Shown one piece after another: positions 42,201-51,967 of a stretch of DNA of 64,000 bases (position 1 is its first letter; every line of letters starts with the position of its first letter). Below the pieces are notes generated by a model. The model did not search any database. It saw only the letters and a program-made list of their open reading frames with translations, and was not told the DNA's origin. Source of the DNA: Cohnella abietis (lineage in GTDB: Bacteria; Bacillota; Bacilli; Paenibacillales; Paenibacillaceae); the NCBI RefSeq assembly GCF_004295585.1, contig NZ_AP019400.1:5859501-5923500 (forward strand), in the 5' to 3' direction. Made by a program: the position numbers and the translations under genes.

Positions 42201-42314
42201 GGGTTTTAAGGATGTCCGAGACTTTGTACTCTTGGCCTATTATGCATGAAGGCGATTCTGTACGAAATATCCTCTATATCCGAAATATCCGATGAGCATA
42301 CGGAGTTCTCCAAC

Positions 42315-43430
42315 TTATTCTTTCTGATAGTCTGAGAAAGTCAAGTTGATTTGCACGATTTCGGAACGACTACCGATACGGATAGGCGGGCCCCAGAAGC
42401 CGAATCCCGAAGTGACAACAGAGTGAAAGGAGCCTTTTTGCAGGTGACCCCAATCATTCTCATAAATAGCGCGTGTGATCAGATGAGCCGGCGCAATCTG
42501 TCCACGATGTGTATGTCCGGAAACCATCAGATCAACCCCATTTTCCTTCGCAATATCCAGATCGTAAGGCTGATGGTCCAATAATAATATAGGCTGTTTG
42601 TGATCCACACCATCCATTAAGCCTTTAAGTTCGGAACGATCAGCCTCTGTCCGATCCTTCCGTCCTATCAGAGTCAGCTTATCCTCAACCGTAATTACCT
42701 CATCGTACAGCACACGCATGTGGCTCCGTTCAAGTGCTTCTATTAGCTCTTCCATCCGGCCATCGAATTTATCATGATTACCAAGCGAAGCGTACACGCC
42801 ATAAGGTGCTTCAATATCACCAATAATGGTATCGATTCCCTTCTTCAGGTAAACATCCAGATTGTCATCAATAATATCTCCAGGATACAGCACGATGTCA
42901 GGCTGAAGCGCCTTAATTTCCTTCACTATGCGCTTAGCATGAGTCACGCCAGAGAGCATACCGAAGTGCATATCAGCTGCCATTACAATGTTTAGCCTTT
43001 CCATTCCTTCAACCTGCTTGTCGATATGGATATTGTAGACACGAACGACCGGACTGTATGCCTGGAATGAACCGTAGCCAATCAAAGAAATCAAGATTAT
43101 CAACGTCAGTGAGCCAGCCCAATTATGAATGCGAGGACGTGGTAGCTTCGTAAACCGCAGCAGCCAGACACTTAACTGAACGAGCGGCAATAACATAATC
43201 AGCAAACAGAAAATAGCCAGCCAATACGAGCCGACAACATTAAAGAGCGCGACATTACTGAATATCCGCCCCCAAACAAAAGAGGAAGAAAGAACAATTA
43301 ATGCGAGGATATACCAAATTCTAAATCTTGCTGACACCTTTGGCTTAATCCAACTCCATCCGCTCCAGCCTATATAAAAGACAAGAAGACTATAAAATAC
43401 AAAAACGCCAATTCCAATTAGGATAAACAT
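42315..43430 (-). CDS. Membrane metallophosphoesterase (YkuE/YaeI-like)
   Basis: 371 residues from ATG 43430 (AGGGGAGTAGGAAC upstream). The N-terminal ~130 hold four membrane helices; after a short linker comes a calcineurin-like phosphoesterase domain with AADMHFGM, YPGDIIDD, SLGNHDKFDG and VSGHTHRGQI, giving a full two-metal site facing outside or at the membrane surface. Related YkuE proteins are Tat-exported and wall-bound; this one is membrane-anchored. Substrate unknown, possibly lipid or nucleotide phosphate. It appears to be monocistronic. Confidence 0.87.
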   Translation of the reverse strand: MFILIGIGVFVFYSLLVFYIGWSGWSWIKPKVSARFRIWYILALIVLSSSFVWGRIFSNVALFNVVGSYWLAIFCLLIMLLPLVQLSVWLLRFTKLPRPRIHNWAGSLTLIILISLIGYGSFQAYSPVVRVYNIHIDKQVEGMERLNIVMAADMHFGMLSGVTHAKRIVKEIKALQPDIVLYPGDIIDDNLDVYLKKGIDTIIGDIEAPYGVYASLGNHDKFDGRMEELIEALERSHMRVLYDEVITVEDKLTLIGRKDRTEADRSELKGLMDGVDHKQPILLLDHQPYDLDIAKENGVDLMVSGHTHRGQIAPAHLITRAIYENDWGHLQKGSFHSVVTSGFGFWGPPIRIGSRSEIVQINLTFSDYQKE

Positions 43431-43620
43431 GTTCCTACTCCCCTCTATGTATGATTTACATGTGATATAGCTAGGCAACCACTAAGAATAGTAACTTACG
43501 ACGTTCTTAATAGACCATCTATGTTTGTACGTCTTTGTGGGTGTAGGGGTTCCACACCATGCATAAGAAATCATCAATTTGCCTATCCGAATCGATATGG
43601 CATCCGCTTTTGCGATGTTG

Positions 43621-43667
43621 AAAAAGGCGTTGGAGCAGGTAAATTACACCTGAACCAACGCCTTTTT
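43621..43667. terminator. Bidirectional terminator
   Basis: AAAAAGGCGTTGG (43621-43633) pairs with CCAACGCCTTTTT (43655-43667), with CAGGT/ACCTG inside. It ends the long minus-strand sugar operon 22 bases after the aldehyde dehydrogenase stop. Confidence 0.9.
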
Positions 43668-43689
43668 GGGGCTGTCTCACAGCTTGGAG

Positions 43690-45150
43690 TTAAGCCTTTA
43701 AGAAAACCGTTTTAATTGAAGTGAAGAACTCGATGGCTGCCTGTCCTTGCTCTCTTGAATGAGAGCTGGATTGCTTCATTCCGCCGAATGGAGCTTGCAG
43801 CTCGACACCTGCTGTCTCAGCATTAATGCGGACTAAGCCTGCATCCATATCTGAGATAAAAGTAAGGATATTAGCGATGTTTTGCGTGTAAATAGAGGCA
43901 CTTAGCCCATACTCTACGTCATTTGCAAGCGCTACTGCTTCCTTCAAATCTTCAAAAGGTAACAGCGCAAGCACTGGCCCAAAGATTTCTTCTTTGGCAA
44001 TCGTCATATCCGTTGTGACATTGTCGAATACGGTTGGCTGCACGTAATATCCGTTTTTCAGCTCTTCGTCGTCGGCAGATACGCTTCCTCCGAAAAGAAG
44101 GCTCGCTCCTTCAGCGACTCCCTTGTTGATGTAGGAAAGCACGGTATCACGCTGCTTTTCGCTCGCGCAAGGCCCCATCCACGTTGTGGAATCATTCCCG
44201 TTACCCAGCTTCAGCTGCTTCACTTGATCCAACAGCTTCGTGCGGAACACATCATAAACCGAGGAATGTACAAGAACCCTGCTCGTTGCCGTACATTTCT
44301 GTCCAGTTGATTTCAATCCGCCGCTAATAGCCGCTTCTACAGCAAGATCAAGGTTAGCATCAGCAGCTACGATAAGTGGGTTTTTACCGCCCATTTCCAA
44401 CTGATACTTCGCTCCACGGGAAAGAGCTGCTTGTCCGATCTGTTTCCCAACTCGATTGGATCCTGTGAAGGTGATGCCTTGAATATTAGGATGATTTGCA
44501 ATGCCGCCACCGATTACTGCGCCGTCACCTGTGACCATGTTAACTACACCCGCTGGAAGACCTGCATCTTCAAAGCAAGCTAGAAGCTTGGCAGCAGTAA
44601 TGGACGTTTCAAGAGCTGGCTTGATCACTACAGTATTACCGTATACAAGTGCCGGTGCCATTTTCCACACAGGAATCGCAACGGGGAAATTCCAAGGCGT
44701 TATTACGCCTACAACTCCCAGAGGCACTCGAGTAGTGAACATCATCGCTTCACTGTCAGTCGAAGGAATAACGTCGCCTATCTTACGCATACCTTCTCCC
44801 GCATAATAACGAAGGATAGCTACGCCACGAGTTGTTTCGCCTTTACATTCAGGAAGGGTTTTACCCATCTCGAGCATCATTGTTGTTGCTATATCTTCAA
44901 GACGTGCCTCCAACAAATTGGCCACCTTGAACAGATAATCGCCACGGGCTGCGCCCGATAGCTTTCTCCATGATTCTTTGGCACGATTAGCTGCACTTAC
45001 CGCAAGGTCAAGATCCGCTTCATTGGAATCCTGCACATATCCCACTATCTCATTCGAGTTAGCTGGATTTATGCTTCCCGTTACTTTTCCAGTTACGGAG
45101 GAGCTCCATTTGCCGTCAATAAAGTTTAGATACGTTTGCTCTATAGTCAT
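43690..45150 (-). CDS. Aldehyde dehydrogenase, probable 2-oxoglutarate semialdehyde dehydrogenase
   Basis: About 486 residues, full length. TPWNFPVAIPVWKMAPAL and VVIKPALETS (NAD-binding lysine), ITFTGSNRVGKQI (cofactor loop), ELGG-equivalent LEMGGKNPLIV and the catalytic cysteine in GLKSTGQKCTATSRVLV are all present. The sequence is of the YcbD/type III 2-oxoglutarate semialdehyde dehydrogenase group from glucarate/galactarate pathways. That reaction is the last step of oxidative sugar or uronate degradation, which fits the upstream genes. Starts: ATG 45150 or GTG 45162. It is the last gene of the operon. Confidence 0.88.
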   Translation of the reverse strand: MTIEQTYLNFIDGKWSSSVTGKVTGSINPANSNEIVGYVQDSNEADLDLAVSAANRAKESWRKLSGAARGDYLFKVANLLEARLEDIATTMMLEMGKTLPECKGETTRGVAILRYYAGEGMRKIGDVIPSTDSEAMMFTTRVPLGVVGVITPWNFPVAIPVWKMAPALVYGNTVVIKPALETSITAAKLLACFEDAGLPAGVVNMVTGDGAVIGGGIANHPNIQGITFTGSNRVGKQIGQAALSRGAKYQLEMGGKNPLIVAADANLDLAVEAAISGGLKSTGQKCTATSRVLVHSSVYDVFRTKLLDQVKQLKLGNGNDSTTWMGPCASEKQRDTVLSYINKGVAEGASLLFGGSVSADDEELKNGYYVQPTVFDNVTTDMTIAKEEIFGPVLALLPFEDLKEAVALANDVEYGLSASIYTQNIANILTFISDMDAGLVRINAETAGVELQAPFGGMKQSSSHSREQGQAAIEFFTSIKTVFLKA

Positions 45151-45189
45151 TTCTCTATTCACTCCATCCCTTAGGTTATTGCATTTGCA

Positions 45190-46122
45190 TTAATCCGCAG
45201 AAGGGACTCCTAGCCCTTCGGCAAACTTGCCGGATTGAATGGCAGAAGAATTATTCCGCTCCAGTACTTGAAGACCCAGATGAGCTCTGCGTACTTTTTC
45301 CTTACATTGGGAAATAGCCAGATCTCTGTTATGAGCGCCTGCCGGATACACACTTGTTGCGTTACGCAATCCGAATTTCAAGTAAACTGGTGAAGCGATT
45401 CTGACGATTTCCGGAATTTCATAGTTACGGATAAACCCGCCCATATCATCCGGTGATTCAATATATAGATCAATCGGAGCATCAACAACTGTACGAATCG
45501 AAGCTAGATGCGGAAGTGTGATGTCTCCAGGTAGATTCAAGGTAGTGCCACCAAGCTCAGTAATAATTCTTGCATTAACCGGGTTCGTTGGACTCATCAA
45601 TGCTGAAATCTTAACGACCAAATTAGAAGGAAGCTGGCCTTTGATTTTAGCTTGATCGATAAGCCATACTAATCCTTCATCAGCTACAAGAACACTACGG
45701 ATACCTAGATCGGCTGCGCGAAATATTTCTTCTAAGCCGTATAACAGTTGATCCATTCCGGCATGACGTCCACCGAGAAGCTTACCGTTGCTGCTAAGAG
45801 ACATCGCACCGATATCAAAGCCCATACGAGGTCCAACGAAGAGACAAACCTCTAATCCTTCGGCAATTCCCATTTGCACCATATCGCGAATTTCCGAATC
45901 CGTTAACAGCATAATACCGCTACCTTGGGATACGCGATTGATTGTTAGTCCATATTTCTTGGATTCTGCGATAACACTTTCTAGAATCGCAGGACCTTCC
46001 ACAGAAGGAATCTCCACTCGATAGTGCGCTCCGTCTTCAAATCTTTTTTCACTTGTAGGGAGCTGATACAGTTCTTTCTCCGGTAGACCAAGACTAGCCG
46101 CAAAGGCTTGAGCTTTATTCAT
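45190..46122 (-). CDS. U32-like TIM-barrel protein of unknown function
   Basis: 310 residues. The alternating strand/helix pattern (SQGSGIMLLTDSEI, GLEVCLFVGPRMGFDIGAMS, IRSVLVADEGLVWLIDQAK, LPSNLVVKISALMSPTNP, IDLYIESPDDMGGF) points to a TIM barrel of the peptidase-U32-related kind; no protease signature or metal motif is obvious. It sits between the IlvD-type sugar-acid dehydratase and the semialdehyde dehydrogenase, the position where a 2-keto-3-deoxy sugar acid dehydratase or aldolase is needed, and no DapA- or FAH-family gene is present. It is thus a candidate for that step. ATG has CGAGGGGGAAACAACG upstream. Confidence 0.6.
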   Translation of the reverse strand: MNKAQAFAASLGLPEKELYQLPTSEKRFEDGAHYRVEIPSVEGPAILESVIAESKKYGLTINRVSQGSGIMLLTDSEIRDMVQMGIAEGLEVCLFVGPRMGFDIGAMSLSSNGKLLGGRHAGMDQLLYGLEEIFRAADLGIRSVLVADEGLVWLIDQAKIKGQLPSNLVVKISALMSPTNPVNARIITELGGTTLNLPGDITLPHLASIRTVVDAPIDLYIESPDDMGGFIRNYEIPEIVRIASPVYLKFGLRNATSVYPAGAHNRDLAISQCKEKVRRAHLGLQVLERNNSSAIQSGKFAEGLGVPSAD

Positions 46123-46167
46123 CGTTGTTTCCCCCTCGAATCATTCAAAGCGAATGATTGTTTTCGA

Positions 46168-47889
46168 TTAACCTCTTCCGACGGTTGGTTCTATAAAAAT
46201 AACTTCTTCTTTGGTTTTTGGACGAAGGAAATCGAGATCGCAGCCTTCATCAGCTTGTAAGACATGGTCCGTATGCAGCTTCATAAAACCACGCTTATGC
46301 AAGCGAACAGGCGCCCAATCCTTCATTCTCTCGTTTATTTCCGTTTCGGTAAGCTCTACATTAAGCGTGCTTTCCTCAAGGTTTACCTCAATCCAATCCC
46401 CGGTTCGTATGGCAGCGATCGGTCCTCCGAGCTGTGCTTCCGGTGAAACATGTAGAATATTCGTGCCGTAGCTTGTTCCACTCATTCGAGCGTCACTAAT
46501 TCTTACCATGTCTCGCACACCTTGCTTGAGTAGCTTTTTCGGAATCGGCAATGCTCCCCATTCCGGCATTCCTTCCCCAACAGGACCACAGTTTCGGAGA
46601 ACCAGTATCGATGTCTCGTCCACTTCTAACTCTTCGCTATCTATTATTTCATGCATTTCTTCATAGCTATCGAATACGATCGCTTTACCTCTATGTTTCC
46701 CGTTAATAAAGGAGCTAGCTGCTCGCTTAAGAATCGCACCAGAAGGTGCCAGATTCCCGGTTAACACAGCAATGCCAGCTTCTGTTTTGTAGGGCTCGTC
46801 CACAGAGTAAATAATATCATCACGGAAAGACTCATAATGGCGATATGACTCTTCAAGCGTAGTTCCTAATGCACTAAGACAGGTCGCATCCAGCTCTGGC
46901 AGCAGCTTATTGATTACAGAACCAAGTCCGCCTGCCTCGAAGAAATCATCCATGCTGTGCTCTCCGCTTGGCTGGAGATTAACCAAAATTGGAACGTTCG
47001 CAGAAAGTTCTTCATATCTCTTCAAAGGAATACTAATCCCGAGACGACCTGCGATTGCAGTCAAATGGATTACCGCATTGGTAGAGCCCCCAAGTGCAGC
47101 AAGTAGCTTAATAGCATTATCGAACGCGGCTTCCGTCATCAGACGAGATGGAGTCAAGCCTTCCTTCACCATCGAGACAATTCGTTTGCCCGTTTCTTCT
47201 GCAGCCCATTTACGGCTTGCATGCGTAGCAGGAATAGTCGATGTGTTAGGAAGCATCATTCCGAGAACTTCAGAAACGCATTTCATCGTAGAAGAGGTTC
47301 CCATAACGGGACATCCCCCCTGCGTGCACGAAATACATTTCTCTAGTTCTTTCCATTCTTCTTCCGACATAAGTCCGGCGTTGTAATCATCCATCAGCTT
47401 CCAAAGATCCGTACCATAATTAACTTTCTTCCCGCGAAAAGACCCAGAAGCTCGATGCCCAGCAGCAAGCTGCAGCGTAGGAATGTTACTACTGGCTGCA
47501 CCCATTAGCTGAGCAGGAGTTGTCTTGTCGCATTCGCAAAGCATTACAGCGCCGTCAATAGGCAATGCCCGAATGGTTTCCTCGACATCCATCGCCATCA
47601 AGTTGCGATAGGGTAGATCCGAGGGCTTCATAAAGTCAGCAGGTGTCGTAATCGTGTGCATCTCAAGCGGATACCCGCCAGCTAGCAGCACACCACGCTT
47701 AACAAACTCGACTAATTCTTTATGAGGCGCATTACAGCTATTTAAATCACTCCATGAGTTAAAAATACCAATGATCGGCTTACCTACGAATGATTCCGGA
47801 ACATGTCCATTTGCCCTCATCGCAGACAGATGCTGGAATCGAGTTTCTTTGGATGGATGTTGAAACCATCGATCACTGCGCAAAGACAT
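46168..47889 (-). CDS. IlvD/Edd-family sugar-acid dehydratase
   Basis: About 573 residues. The Fe-S cluster cysteines lie in SWSDLNSCNAPHKELVEF, MLCECDKTTPAQLMGAA and CTQGGCPVMGTSSTM; HLTAIAGRLGI and RNCGPVGEGMPEWG, then DARMSGTSYGTNILHV, complete the family. The version (NSWSDLNSCN, MPEW) is that of aldonate dehydratases (arabinonate, xylonate, fuconate), not of dihydroxyacid dehydratase for branched amino acids. It would make a 2-keto-3-deoxy acid. ATG 47889 follows GAGGTGG; the epimerase stop overlaps this region, so translation is coupled. Confidence 0.87.
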   Translation of the reverse strand: MSLRSDRWFQHPSKETRFQHLSAMRANGHVPESFVGKPIIGIFNSWSDLNSCNAPHKELVEFVKRGVLLAGGYPLEMHTITTPADFMKPSDLPYRNLMAMDVEETIRALPIDGAVMLCECDKTTPAQLMGAASSNIPTLQLAAGHRASGSFRGKKVNYGTDLWKLMDDYNAGLMSEEEWKELEKCISCTQGGCPVMGTSSTMKCVSEVLGMMLPNTSTIPATHASRKWAAEETGKRIVSMVKEGLTPSRLMTEAAFDNAIKLLAALGGSTNAVIHLTAIAGRLGISIPLKRYEELSANVPILVNLQPSGEHSMDDFFEAGGLGSVINKLLPELDATCLSALGTTLEESYRHYESFRDDIIYSVDEPYKTEAGIAVLTGNLAPSGAILKRAASSFINGKHRGKAIVFDSYEEMHEIIDSEELEVDETSILVLRNCGPVGEGMPEWGALPIPKKLLKQGVRDMVRISDARMSGTSYGTNILHVSPEAQLGGPIAAIRTGDWIEVNLEESTLNVELTETEINERMKDWAPVRLHKRGFMKLHTDHVLQADEGCDLDFLRPKTKEEVIFIEPTVGRG

Positions 47890-47891
47890 GT

Positions 47892-48869
47892 TCAAACCAC
47901 CTCTTCAATCCGAATTCGTGTTGTCGTTTTTACTTGCTCTCCAGGCTGGAGAACGCGGAAACCCGTCAGCTCCTCCGGAAGCTGCAAATTAGGCGCATTC
48001 GTGATCCAAGTATAAGGCTCTGGACAAAGATAGCCCTGTTTAGAATCATGATTGTAAATAACCCAATGTTTAAACTGCTCGTCAGCACTGTACACAACAC
48101 GAATACTGGAATTCAAATCTGTCAGTACTGCTTCATTCACTCCGGTCTTAGCTGTCTGGAACGCATCGTCCAGAGCGTGCCCAACAAGGCTTTTGCCCTG
48201 GCGAAGCTGTTCCAAGTAAGGGATATCAACAAGCTCACCAGTCGGCAAGAAGCGTTCGTCCAGAACCCACTGCTTATCCGCATTAAGCGCAAATTGGCAC
48301 AGCGCTAGATCCCCGGAAGCACTAAATGGATAATTAAAGGTCGTGTGATACCCAAGTCCCCAAGGAAATGGAATGGTATCCCGATTACGGATTGTAGCTT
48401 CGATAGTCAGCGTTGACTTCTCCAAGATATATTCCATATGAACGGTAAAAGGATGAGGAAATTGAGCCATAATCTCTTCGTGCTCATCTGAATGAATGAA
48501 CGTCTTTACTACGATTCGATTTCCTTCATCCTCTGCCCGTAGAAGCTTCCATGGCGCGTCGAACAGTAAACCATGGGTATGATTGTGTTCTGCAGGATCG
48601 TTGATGTTAAAGGAATACTTCTTTCCATTAAACTCAAAATTTCCATCAGCAATACGATTTGGAGGAAAGAGAATCGGCATACCATACATAAAAGGATCTG
48701 CCTTGTACAACTCCTGGCTTTCCGGAAAGCGTAGCAATTCAAGATCTTTGCCTAATACTCGCAAAGACAATAAATTGCTACCCCATGCCGGCACCAGAGT
48801 GAATTCAAGCTCCTCATTCTGCACTCTTATCGCAGCTTCCCCGTAAAGTTCAAACTGTTCGATTGCCAT
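47892..48869 (-). CDS. Aldose 1-epimerase family protein
   Basis: 325 residues of the GalM/YphB-type beta-sandwich family. RIADGNFEFNGKKYSFNIND, then HNHTHGLLFDAPW with the conserved histidines, and FPWGLGYHTTFNYPF carry the sugar-binding face; the acidic base is likely in the C-terminal third. It converts alpha and beta anomers, supplying the form used by a sugar dehydrogenase. It lies 13 bases after the GH4 gene; a GH4 hydrolase releases one anomer, so a mutarotase next door makes sense. ATG has AAGGAGGCAGGCTAA upstream. Confidence 0.87.
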   Translation of the reverse strand: MAIEQFELYGEAAIRVQNEELEFTLVPAWGSNLLSLRVLGKDLELLRFPESQELYKADPFMYGMPILFPPNRIADGNFEFNGKKYSFNINDPAEHNHTHGLLFDAPWKLLRAEDEGNRIVVKTFIHSDEHEEIMAQFPHPFTVHMEYILEKSTLTIEATIRNRDTIPFPWGLGYHTTFNYPFSASGDLALCQFALNADKQWVLDERFLPTGELVDIPYLEQLRQGKSLVGHALDDAFQTAKTGVNEAVLTDLNSSIRVVYSADEQFKHWVIYNHDSKQGYLCPEPYTWITNAPNLQLPEELTGFRVLQPGEQVKTTTRIRIEEVV

Positions 48870-48882
48870 TTAGCCTGCCTCC

Positions 48883-50229
48883 TTAGCTAAAATGCTTTTT
48901 CATCTCAGCAAGGCTAGGCAATTCAAGGATATCATTCAGCAATGCACGAGCTTGTTTTTCGGAACGAGTCCAAGGATCCATCATAATTAATTGAACGAGG
49001 TCGTCGAAGCTTCCACTGTCGTAGGCTTGAAGCTCAAGCTCAACTGGAGCAACACGATCGCGAAGTGCAAAGTTAATTAACGGCTTAGGCAAGCCTTTTG
49101 TTTTAATGCCTTGAACACCAATTGCGCTAACGTAGCAAGGGATTTCTACTTGGAAATCGTTAGGAATGCCTGGTACGTAGTTGCTGTCATTCAATATATT
49201 AAGAATCATCACTCTAGGCACATCGCATGCTATCGCTTCGATGAATGGAATCATCGGCTCGGAAGAATGCACCGGCGGGAAGCTATCCATAACGGCTTCA
49301 GCTGTATTTTCGGAAACCTTCTGAATTTTCTCTACGCCCGCTGCTCCTCCTGCGAAGTAAAGATCACGCCACCAAGCCTGTGGATCTTCCTTATAGAGCA
49401 GTTCTGTCTCTTCATCTGCGTGGTGCCATGCAGGCCATGAGCCGCCGCCTGGATTTCCTGTATCGCCGATTGGGAATACGCCGAATTTCTTGTAAAGATC
49501 AATAGCTTTCGGTCCTAACCAGTCGCAAGTACCGCATGTCTCGATATAAGCAGCCGATTTCTCTTCAATCCAACGATCCAGAATTGGGAATGCATCTTCC
49601 CCTTTGTAACGGAACTCAGTCAACCAGATAAAATGGTTAACACCTGGAATCTCATAAGTGATGTGGTTCGGGTCAAGACCAATAACTTCAGCGACCGCTT
49701 TAACTCCATTGGAGCCGTGACAGAAGCCAGCTAGCTTAGCTTGTGGATACTTGCGCTGCAAGTAAGTTACGCCAGCCATAACTGGGTTGGACACAAGCAT
49801 GTACCAAGCATCTGGACAGATCTCGAGAATTTCTTTCATAACGGATTCCATTAGACGAAGTTGATCGAAGTTAATCCAGAATCCTTCGTCATGCATAACA
49901 TGAAGGCTTCCGCCAAAGCGATAGCCGTGCTTCTGAGCAATATCCCATCCATCTTTCAGACGTTGATGTCCTCCAACAAGCGCAGCAAGCACAACAAAGT
50001 CAGCACCTTGTAGAGATTCTCTGCGATCTGTCGTTTTTTCCAGAACCAAATTAATATTGGCTTCTTTCGCATAACGTACGCAAAGGGAATAAGAGCTTTC
50101 CAATCTTTGCTCATCGATATCCATAAAGCTGACTACGCTACCTTCAAGAGAAGGCGTTAGACAGATATCTTTGATTAGACTTAAGGAAAACATAGCAGAG
50201 CCTGCTCCGATAATACTGATTTTAGGCAT
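48883..50229 (-). CDS. GH4 family alpha-glycosidase, uronidase-like
   Basis: 448 residues. NAD is bound by KISIIGAGSAMFSLSLIKD. The cysteine motif that helps bind Mn is CHGSNG: GH4 subgroups differ here, and CHG is associated with uronidases, CHS/CHE with neutral alpha-glycosidases and CN/CD with phospho-glycosidases. NPVMAGV and PGVNHFIWL (second metal ligand His) follow the family. Length matches LplD (alpha-galacturonidase, B. subtilis). It acts in the cytoplasm by an oxidation-elimination mechanism requiring NAD and Mn. A galacturonide or glucuronide is thus the likeliest substrate, by motif only. ATG has TGGAGGTATACCCCC upstream. Confidence 0.85.
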   Translation of the reverse strand: MPKISIIGAGSAMFSLSLIKDICLTPSLEGSVVSFMDIDEQRLESSYSLCVRYAKEANINLVLEKTTDRRESLQGADFVVLAALVGGHQRLKDGWDIAQKHGYRFGGSLHVMHDEGFWINFDQLRLMESVMKEILEICPDAWYMLVSNPVMAGVTYLQRKYPQAKLAGFCHGSNGVKAVAEVIGLDPNHITYEIPGVNHFIWLTEFRYKGEDAFPILDRWIEEKSAAYIETCGTCDWLGPKAIDLYKKFGVFPIGDTGNPGGGSWPAWHHADEETELLYKEDPQAWWRDLYFAGGAAGVEKIQKVSENTAEAVMDSFPPVHSSEPMIPFIEAIACDVPRVMILNILNDSNYVPGIPNDFQVEIPCYVSAIGVQGIKTKGLPKPLINFALRDRVAPVELELQAYDSGSFDDLVQLIMMDPWTRSEKQARALLNDILELPSLAEMKKHFS

Positions 50230-50311
50230 GGGGGTATACCTCCATATGATGTAAGATTATTTTTGATTAAAAATCGTTTTGATAAAAACTCTTGATGATT
50301 AAGTCTCGTCG

Positions 50312-51091
50312 TTAAATGGCAGCAGATGCTGCCCCGTCAATTGCCAGGTGAGAGCCACTAACTACGATAGATTCATCCGAAGCTAGGAAGAGCACCGCAT
50401 ACGCAACCTCGCGCGTCGTTGCCATTCTTCCGAGTGGCTGCTGTTGCTTGATGATAGGATACAGCTTGTCCATTCCTCCCATACTGTCGGCGAGCTTAAC
50501 GTTCATATCCGTCTCGACCCAGCCTGGAGCAATGGAATTACAGCGAATACCCTTCTCTGTGTAGGAAACAGCAATTTCCTTCGTCAAACCGATAATACCC
50601 GCTTTGGAAGCGGAATAAGCAGTATAACCAGGCTCCGTTAAATTAGCCATTACGGAAGACGTATTAATAATGGAACCACCATTTGCCTTGAGCATTTCGG
50701 GAATCGCTTTTTTGCACATAAGGAACATTGATTTTAAGTTGACCTGAAGCACTTGATCCCATGTTTCTTCTGCGTAATCTAATATATCGCCGACGGGCAT
50801 AATGCCCGCGTTATTAAATAGGATATCAAGTTTGCCGTACGTGCTAACTGCGAGTGCCACTGCTTCTTCCGCAGTCTTCATCAGACCGACGCTTCCGCAC
50901 ACGACTTCACAGCTACCGCCTAGCTCGCGAATTTCCGCGGCGACCTCGTTTAATTTGTCCTCACTTATGTCGACCAGTATAAGATTGGCGCCTTCTTCGG
51001 CAAAGAGTAAAGCTGTTCCTTTGCCAATTCCAGATGCCGCTCCTGTGATGATAGCTGTTTTAGAGGAAAGACGACCTTGCTTTGTACTCAT
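50312..51091 (-). CDS. Short-chain dehydrogenase, probable sugar dehydrogenase
   Basis: 259 residues, classical SDR. IITGAASGIGKGTALLFAEE is the cofactor loop, ILVDISEDKL suggests NAD preference, LFNNAGIMPV, INTSSVMANL (catalytic Ser) and YTAYSASKAGIIGL (Tyr/Lys) are in place. In an operon with a mutarotase, a sugar-acid dehydratase and a semialdehyde dehydrogenase, it is the probable first oxidation step (sugar or uronate to lactone). No lactonase gene is seen; lactones may hydrolyse spontaneously. ATG has AAAGGATGTCATCAC upstream. Confidence 0.85.
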   Translation of the reverse strand: MSTKQGRLSSKTAIITGAASGIGKGTALLFAEEGANLILVDISEDKLNEVAAEIRELGGSCEVVCGSVGLMKTAEEAVALAVSTYGKLDILFNNAGIMPVGDILDYAEETWDQVLQVNLKSMFLMCKKAIPEMLKANGGSIINTSSVMANLTEPGYTAYSASKAGIIGLTKEIAVSYTEKGIRCNSIAPGWVETDMNVKLADSMGGMDKLYPIIKQQQPLGRMATTREVAYAVLFLASDESIVVSGSHLAIDGAASAAI

Positions 51092-51127
51092 GTGATGACA
51101 TCCTTTCGCTCCCTAATACGGTTTGGT

Positions 51128-51958
51128 TTATTTAACTGCCCCGATTGTCAGACCTTTACGAATGTAACCTTGGAAAATAATATAGATGGCCATCGGTGGT
51201 ACTGAAGCAAGCAATAGTCCTGACAGTAGCAACGGATAATCCGAGCTGAACCTGTTGAGCACAGTTGCTACAGCAACGGTTACTGTTTTCAGGTTATCGG
51301 ACTGCAGGTAGATTAGTGGGGTTAACAAATCGTTCCACCAATTCGTCGCATTAAAGATCGATACTGTAACGACACCCGGCAAGCTCATAGGCAGAATGAC
51401 TTTGAACATTGCCTGATAATATTTAGCGCCATCCATTTTAATCGCTTCAAGCACTTCATCGGGCATCGAGCGCATCAATGAAGTGAGTAGGAAAACTGTA
51501 CTTGGAACAGCCGAGACAGACCAGATGATGACGACAGAAATGATATGGTCTGTCCAACCGATCTTAGACATTAACAGGTAGTTAGGAATAATAAACGTGA
51601 TACCTGGGATTGTCATCGTAGCAATCATAACAACGTAAAATCCGTTACGAAATTTGAACTTCAGTTTTGCAAAAGCGTATGCTGCCGGAATAGAAAGGGC
51701 TAGAGAAGCAACCAAGCTCAACCCGACGTACAAGATCGTATTACCAAATAAGCGAACTAGAGAAAACCGATAAAACAACGCTTGGTAATTGTCAAAATAC
51801 CATGTTTTAGGTAGCGCCATCGGGTGTTTAATATACTCAATTGTAGGCTTCATGCTGCTAATCGCCATGTAGAACAAGGGATACATGGCCACAAAGGCGA
51901 TTATAGCGAGAACGATAAAGATCAAAAACCTAATCATTCTTCTAGAGGCTGTATTCAT
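51128..51958 (-). CDS. Sugar ABC transporter permease (MalG-type)
   Basis: 276 residues, six membrane helices. ISSMKPTIEYIKHPMALPKT at the periplasmic start, then LTSLMRSMPDEVLEAIKMDG with the EAA loop and ending RKGLTIGAVK. It pairs with the permease encoded 9 bases upstream. ATG has TAGGAGGACATT upstream. It leads into the SDR gene, so the import and catabolic genes seem to be one transcript. Confidence 0.9.
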   Translation of the reverse strand: MNTASRRMIRFLIFIVLAIIAFVAMYPLFYMAISSMKPTIEYIKHPMALPKTWYFDNYQALFYRFSLVRLFGNTILYVGLSLVASLALSIPAAYAFAKLKFKFRNGFYVVMIATMTIPGITFIIPNYLLMSKIGWTDHIISVVIIWSVSAVPSTVFLLTSLMRSMPDEVLEAIKMDGAKYYQAMFKVILPMSLPGVVTVSIFNATNWWNDLLTPLIYLQSDNLKTVTVAVATVLNRFSSDYPLLLSGLLLASVPPMAIYIIFQGYIRKGLTIGAVK

Positions 51959-51967
51959 AATGTCCTC

